Positions 60,033 to 64,000 of a stretch of 64,000 nt of DNA are shown here, in pieces. The translations under genes and the position numbers were made by a program. Position 1 is the stretch's first letter. The number at the start of each line of letters is the position of its first letter. The DNA is from Lachnospiraceae bacterium 3-1 (lineage in GTDB: Bacteria > Bacillota > Clostridia > Lachnospirales > Lachnospiraceae): contig KE159593.1 of assembly GCA_000403255.2 (NCBI GenBank), positions 5,969 through 69,968 on the forward strand, read 5' to 3'. The notes beneath the pieces were generated by a model that worked only from the letters and a program-made list of their open reading frames with translations, had not been told where the DNA came from and did not search any database.

Positions 60033-61064
60033 ATGGAATTAGAACAACAGTTTTTAAGCCTTCTTGGAATGGTTGAGGGCTTGCAGCGAAGGGTATATCA
60101 GTTAGAGGAAGAGAATAAACTTTTAATTCGTGGACAGAAACAGATTTTAGAGTGGGCAGAGCAAAATCAAAAGGACAATATGCATTATCAAGAGAATGCA
60201 GTATATGAGTTGAGAGATAGCATCGAACATCCCAAGGAAGAATTTTTTCCAAAGATTTTAGGCGGAGAGTTGGCGATAGAAGAGATTGTAACCCATGGAA
60301 AATCCCTGGCAAGGTTTGGAGACGGAGAATTTGCGGCTATTGCTGGGCGGATTCGTCATAGATTTCATACGAAGGTGGAGGGAGAGCTCCAGCAAAGATT
60401 GAGAGAGGTGTTACAGTCAGAGCAGAAGAATCTTTTAATTGGGATTGCAGATAATTACGGAAGCCTGGAGAAATACACACAACAGGCAAGGAGGGAAATT
60501 CGCTGTTATCTGAATCCACAAGTAAGAAAAGAGCATCTTTTACTGTTAAGTCCCCAAAAAACATATTATGATGCATATGTGACCAGACCCTATGTGATGT
60601 ACCAGGACAATCAGACGGATGCGCCCAAAATGCGTTTTAAAAATTTAAAAAGAATCTGGGAAGGGCGAAAATGTATTTTTGTGGAAGGATGCTATACGGG
60701 GCTTGGGGTAGGAAATGATTTGTTTGATAATGCAGGAAGCATTCGAAGAATTTTAGGTCCGGCAGAAGACGCCTTTTTCCGGTATCAGGAGATTTTAGAT
60801 TGTTGTATGGAGCAGGAAAAGGACGTGTTGTTTTTGCTGGCTCTGGGAGCAGCGGCTACTGTGCTTGCCAGCGATTTGTGCCAGGCAGGATATCAGGCGG
60901 TAGATATTGGCCATGTAGATTTGGAATATGAGTGGTTTTTAAGAGGAAAAGGGTGCAGGACGCCAATAGAGAGCAAGTATAACAATGAGCTTGGGGAAGA
61001 ACAGGTTTTATTGCCTATTCAGGATGAAGCTTATATTAGCCAGGTAATTGCAGACTTTTCATAG
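60033..61064 (+). CDS. GT-D-type glycosyltransferase (DUF1792/SP_1767-like)
   Basis: A 343-residue protein. A short coiled coil (about 1-50, VYQLEEENKLLIRGQKQ) is followed by a domain with the metal-binding DGE in LARFGDGEF (near residue 97) and the VEGCYTGLGVGNDLFDNAGSI segment. These are features of the GT-D fold described for the third glycosyltransferase of the streptococcal PsrP/SRR glycosylation loci (family SP_1767). In those systems it adds glucose to a protein-bound glycan. It is the first of three consecutive glycosyltransferases here. Confidence 0.84.
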   Translation: MELEQQFLSLLGMVEGLQRRVYQLEEENKLLIRGQKQILEWAEQNQKDNMHYQENAVYELRDSIEHPKEEFFPKILGGELAIEEIVTHGKSLARFGDGEFAAIAGRIRHRFHTKVEGELQQRLREVLQSEQKNLLIGIADNYGSLEKYTQQARREIRCYLNPQVRKEHLLLLSPQKTYYDAYVTRPYVMYQDNQTDAPKMRFKNLKRIWEGRKCIFVEGCYTGLGVGNDLFDNAGSIRRILGPAEDAFFRYQEILDCCMEQEKDVLFLLALGAAATVLASDLCQAGYQAVDIGHVDLEYEWFLRGKGCRTPIESKYNNELGEEQVLLPIQDEAYISQVIADFS

Positions 61065-61105
61065 CAGAAGTGGAGCTGTTATGATTTTTCACGAGGAAGA
61101 GATAG

Positions 61106-62275
61106 ATGAACATATTATTTTATCGGTATAATAGCATTTGCGAACCAGATATCATAGCAATCATGAAAAGGCTGGGGCATACTATTACTGAGATTACAGA
61201 AGAAATGAGAAATAAGGAGCTGGGGGCAAGGGGCCAGATGAATTTGGTGAGTGCAGCCTTAAAAAAACAGGAAAGCCAGATGGTATTTAGTATTAACTTT
61301 TTTCCAGTGGTTTCTGAGGTTTGCAATATTTTTCATATCCCCTACGTCTGCTGGATTGTGGATAGCCCAGTGATGGAATTGTATTCCCATTCCATTCGAA
61401 ATAGATGGAACCGTATTTTTTTGTTTGACTATGCCTTGTATGAAGAGTTCCATTCGGAAAATCCTGAGGGAATTTTTTATCTACCGTTGGGGGCAGATTA
61501 TGTTCGGCTGGATGCACTGATGGAAACGATTACAAAAGAGGATGAGGAAAAGTATTCCGCAGAGGTCTCTTTTATTGGATCTTTGTATACGGAAAAATGT
61601 CCTTATAATCGGCTGAAGGAAGAATCTTCCTGGCTGAAGGGATATTTGGATGGAGTAATAGAGGCACAGCTAAAGGTATATGGATATAATTTTCTTGAGG
61701 AATGTATTACAGATCAGGTATTGCAGGAATTCAAGGATAAAGTTCCTTTTTACTGTTTCCCAGAAAAGGCAAACCATAACGATAGAGCGGCTATGGCCCA
61801 TCTCTATCTAGGAAATAAAGTGACGGAGCAGGAAAGACTGCGGCTGCTTGGGCGTGTTTCCAAGGAGTTTTCGTTGGATTTGTATACTGCAAGTGATTTC
61901 AGCCCTCTTCCCAAGGCCAATTACAAAGGACTTGCTCGGACAACTACGGAAATGCCTAAGATTTTTCATTTGTCTAAGATTAACTTAAACTTCACCTCCA
62001 AGCCCATACGGACAGGAATTCCCCTGCGGCTTTGGGATATTCTAGGAGCAGGTGGATTTGTGCTTACAAATTATCAGAGTGAAATTCCAGAATATTTTGA
62101 AGTTGGAAAAGACCTGGACATTTATGCTAGTGAAGACGAACTAATAGATAAAATCAAATATTATCTGGAGCATGAGGAAGAGCGAAAAGAAATTGCCAGA
62201 AATGGATATCAGAAGGCAAAAGAGCAGTATTCCCTGGAGCTTCGGGTGAAGCAGATTTTGCGGTTGGCAGGTTAA
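61106..62275 (+). CDS. CgeB-like glycosyltransferase
   Basis: A 389-residue GT-B protein. The N-terminal half (NILFYRYNSICEPDIIAIMKRLG, WIVDSPVMELYSHSIRN) matches the DUF3880/CgeB type. The C-terminal half shows FHLSKINLNFTSKPIRTGIPLRLWDI, then GAGGFVLTNYQSEIPEYF, and ends DKIKYYLEHEEERKEIARNGYQK, the usual end of this family. CgeB is associated with spore-surface sugars in Bacillus; this branch is common in clostridial flagellar loci. No membrane helix is seen. Confidence 0.87.
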   Translation: MNILFYRYNSICEPDIIAIMKRLGHTITEITEEMRNKELGARGQMNLVSAALKKQESQMVFSINFFPVVSEVCNIFHIPYVCWIVDSPVMELYSHSIRNRWNRIFLFDYALYEEFHSENPEGIFYLPLGADYVRLDALMETITKEDEEKYSAEVSFIGSLYTEKCPYNRLKEESSWLKGYLDGVIEAQLKVYGYNFLEECITDQVLQEFKDKVPFYCFPEKANHNDRAAMAHLYLGNKVTEQERLRLLGRVSKEFSLDLYTASDFSPLPKANYKGLARTTTEMPKIFHLSKINLNFTSKPIRTGIPLRLWDILGAGGFVLTNYQSEIPEYFEVGKDLDIYASEDELIDKIKYYLEHEEERKEIARNGYQKAKEQYSLELRVKQILRLAG

Positions 62276-62324
62276 AATCAATTTTCTTGGAATGAAAGTG
62301 ATATGTTTGGAATAGGAGAAATAC

Positions 62325-63395
62325 ATGGTAGAAAAGAGGATAAGCGTAATTATCCCAGTATATAATGCGGAAGCGTATTTAGAGGAATGTATGGATTCAA
62401 TGATCCATCAAACCATAGGGATAGAACATATAGAATTAATCGTGGTGGATGATGGTTCCACAGACAACTCCCTGGAATGCCTTATAGAATATGAAAAGAA
62501 ATATCCCAATAGTATTCTGTTGGTGCCTTTGGAGGAAAATTGCGGTCAGGCCAATGCGCGGAATATTGGAATGGATTATGTTACTGCGCCATATTTTGCT
62601 TTTGCTGATGCAGATGACTGGGTGGAACCTGATATTTATGAGAAAATGCTAGACAAAATGGAAAAGTTCCCATGTGATATGGTTCATTGTTTTCATGTAG
62701 AGCACATGGAAAACAGAAAGGAACATTATGTAAAAACGAAGAATCAAGAAGGCATTTATTATATGGGAAATAGGAAAAAGGAGGAGGATCCCTATTTTGA
62801 GAGTGGCAGAGGCATAGGATGCTTTTTATATTCAACTAAGTGGATTAGAGAACATGGATTTAGATTTAAGCATTTTAAAAAATATGAGGATAATTATTGG
62901 GATGGAACAGTTTTCTTTTTTGCAGAATCTGTTTATGTGATACCAGAATGCTTGTATCATTATAGAATCAGAGAATCATCAAATTCACATTCCAGAAATG
63001 ACAAGGATCATTTTGAACGTTTGAAGATTGAATTGGAGAAATTAAAATTTTATCAGGAAAAAGGGCTATTTCAGGACAATTATGAGAGAATTCAGGAACA
63101 ATTTTTAAATGTTTTTTATAGTAATACATTACACATTATATGCTGCCAATTTGATGAGATTCCCTTGGATGTTATACGACAGATGCAATTGACAGTGAAG
63201 GAGATATATCCAGATTATTTGGAGTATTGCAAGAAATCGAAACGGAATATTGAAGAAGTATTGACGGTAGCATTTGATTTTCCCATAGAGATATGGGAAA
63301 AGTACAAAAGATCATATTTGGAATGGGTACAAGAAGGAAAAAGTGATAAAATCCTGCAGTTTTATGGTAAGCTGCGAGGTAGCTTGAATTTATAG
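62325..63395 (+). CDS. Glycosyltransferase family 2
   Basis: A 356-residue protein with a GT-A domain in the first 230 residues: SVIIPVYNAEAYLEECMDS, VDDGSTDNSLE, NARNIGMDY and the DADDW metal motif (near 96-100). The C-terminal 120 residues are helical with several aromatic residues and may bind the acceptor. It closes the set of three glycosyltransferases after the T9-containing promoter, and probably extends the flagellar glycan. Confidence 0.9.
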   Translation: MVEKRISVIIPVYNAEAYLEECMDSMIHQTIGIEHIELIVVDDGSTDNSLECLIEYEKKYPNSILLVPLEENCGQANARNIGMDYVTAPYFAFADADDWVEPDIYEKMLDKMEKFPCDMVHCFHVEHMENRKEHYVKTKNQEGIYYMGNRKKEEDPYFESGRGIGCFLYSTKWIREHGFRFKHFKKYEDNYWDGTVFFFAESVYVIPECLYHYRIRESSNSHSRNDKDHFERLKIELEKLKFYQEKGLFQDNYERIQEQFLNVFYSNTLHIICCQFDEIPLDVIRQMQLTVKEIYPDYLEYCKKSKRNIEEVLTVAFDFPIEIWEKYKRSYLEWVQEGKSDKILQFYGKLRGSLNL

Positions 63396-63438
63396 AAAGT
63401 CTGATATAAGACAAAGGATATTGAGGAGGAAATTTAAA

Positions 63439-63810
63439 ATGGAAGACATACGCACACAGCAGATAGAGGCAGTGGAGGTTTTGAAGGATTACAATGAACG
63501 TTTGGTTCGGAGCATGAAAAATATTATCCCAGAGTTAGAAGGGGATAGGAAAAAAGATACAGACAAATTTCTTGATGAGATTATCAAAGGAATTAACTGG
63601 GAAATTGGCATTCTAAACGGAACCATGGAATTGATTAATGAGGGTGAAGAGCGTGTGAAGAAAGAGGAGATTAATGGCAGTATTTTAAAGCTAAGCAAAG
63701 CTCTGGAAGGAAAGCAGGATCATGAGATTGCCACATCCTTAAAAGAGACGCTTCCTGTGTTTGAGAATTTTGGAAAGGTTGCCGAAGAAGTGCTTAAGCT
63801 GGTAAAATAG
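63439..63810 (+). CDS. Small helical protein, possible flagellar chaperone-like
   Basis: A 123-residue acidic/basic, fully helical protein (VEVLKDYNERLVRSMKNIIPELEGD and GSILKLSKALEGKQDHE). It has no cysteine, signal peptide or membrane segment. I do not recognise the family. The ATG at 63439 has GAGGAGG nine bases upstream. It follows the glycosyltransferases and lies before another short-leader gene. A four-helix chaperone or export-related role is possible because of the flagellar context, but not supported by any motif. Confidence 0.65.
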   Translation: MEDIRTQQIEAVEVLKDYNERLVRSMKNIIPELEGDRKKDTDKFLDEIIKGINWEIGILNGTMELINEGEERVKKEEINGSILKLSKALEGKQDHEIATSLKETLPVFENFGKVAEEVLKLVK

Positions 63811-63841
63811 TCACAAAGCACCGGATTTTTCCAAATAACCG

Positions 63842-63869
63842 TTGCAAAAGTTTTTCCTTTTGCTATAAT
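63842..63869 (+). promoter_or_regulatory. Predicted SigA promoter of the last gene
   Basis: TTGCAA (63842-63847), a 16-base spacer and a consensus TATAAT (63864-63869) lie about 57 bases before the ATG at 63927. Confidence 0.65.
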
Positions 63870-63926
63870 AAAATTAATGACAGCAGTGTTACGTACATAC
63901 AATGTGAAAAGGAAGGAGGTTATGAT

Positions 63927-64000
63927 ATGAGTATTTCATCTATAGGAAGAACCCAGAGTTTATACCAGAATCGAAGCTTATACACGAAGCAGAATCAGAA
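63927..64000 (+). CDS. Start of a truncated gene
   Basis: An ATG with GGAAGGAGG nine bases upstream opens a frame that runs off the window after 24 codons (begins MSISSIGRTQSLYQNRSLY). It is rich in Ser, Gln and Tyr and not enough for identification. The strong promoter and ribosome binding site support a real gene. Confidence 0.6.
   Translation, partial: MSISSIGRTQSLYQNRSLYTKQNQ

Noticed and set aside
1-64000. CRISPR arrays, tRNA/rRNA genes, insertion sequences or prophage genes
   Set aside because: No regularly spaced direct repeats, tRNA-like cloverleaf, transposase, integrase or phage structural genes were seen on reading both strands.

Overview
The window comes from a motile, AT-rich, low-GC Gram-positive anaerobe, most likely a Lachnospiraceae-type clostridium. 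Evidence for this is strong AGGAGG-type ribosome binding sites, a typical clostridial flagellin, SigD-type promoters (TAAA-N15/16-nCCGATAw), a LacI regulator beside a GH36 alpha-galactosidase, and a Bce-like two-component/ABC module. No rRNA, tRNA, CRISPR array, insertion sequence or phage gene was seen.

Layout. (1) 1-3.6 kb: an MFS transporter and an HSL-type esterase, facing a LacI repressor. (2) 3.7-6.3 kb: a three-gene cassette ending in a protein with a MACPF (membrane-attack-complex/perforin) signature. The two upstream genes are unrecognised. (3) 6.3-9.4 kb, minus strand: alpha-galactosidase and an unknown gene. (4) 9.5-15.8 kb: tcdA, an SbcD-like/YhaN-like pair, a bifunctional penicillin-binding protein and a Uma2-family nuclease-like protein. 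(5) 15.8-21.3 kb, minus strand: response regulator, histidine kinase, then an FtsX-type ABC exporter whose promoter carries three GTGAC repeats at 11-bp spacing. (6) 21.6-27.9 kb: a GT2 glycosyltransferase and a CDP-3,6-dideoxyhexose operon (rfbF, rfbH, SDR, epimerase, rfbG) behind a SigD-like promoter. (7) 28-30 kb, minus strand: a soluble TPR/sulfatase-superfamily protein. (8) 30.1-63.8 kb: flagellin with its SigD promoter, followed by a very large flagellar glycan locus.

The flagellar locus encodes a DUF115/Maf-type motility glycosyltransferase and nonulosonic (legionaminic-type) acid synthesis genes (neuB, neuC, neuA, a CBS-linked nucleotidyltransferase, legB). Tailoring genes include a PseA-like amidotransferase, methyltransferases, NeuD-like acetyltransferases, a formyltransferase with a PIG-L deacetylase, and a GNAT. 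There is also an acyl module (ACP, AMP ligase, LuxE-like, LuxC-like, SDR), a split transketolase, a WecE-type 4-aminosugar branch with a WbqC protein, and a phosphonate branch. The phosphonate branch comprises a nucleotidyltransferase-cytidylyltransferase-PEP mutase fusion, an iron alcohol dehydrogenase and phosphonopyruvate decarboxylase. Three more glycosyltransferases close the locus.

Taken together, the right half looks like a flagellum-coupled factory for an unusual glycan. I infer a nonulosonate or 4-aminosugar core carrying acyl, formyl, methyl and probably 2-hydroxyethylphosphonate groups. SigD promoters in front of flagellin, the dideoxyhexose operon and the CBS-nucleotidyltransferase/legB operon suggest that sugar supply is switched on with filament assembly. 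A G9 tract at the 5' end of one methyltransferase could make one modification phase-variable. The MACPF cassette, the acyl/transketolase module and the phosphonate branch are the best candidates for undescribed biology. All functions are read from sequence alone; no database search was run.
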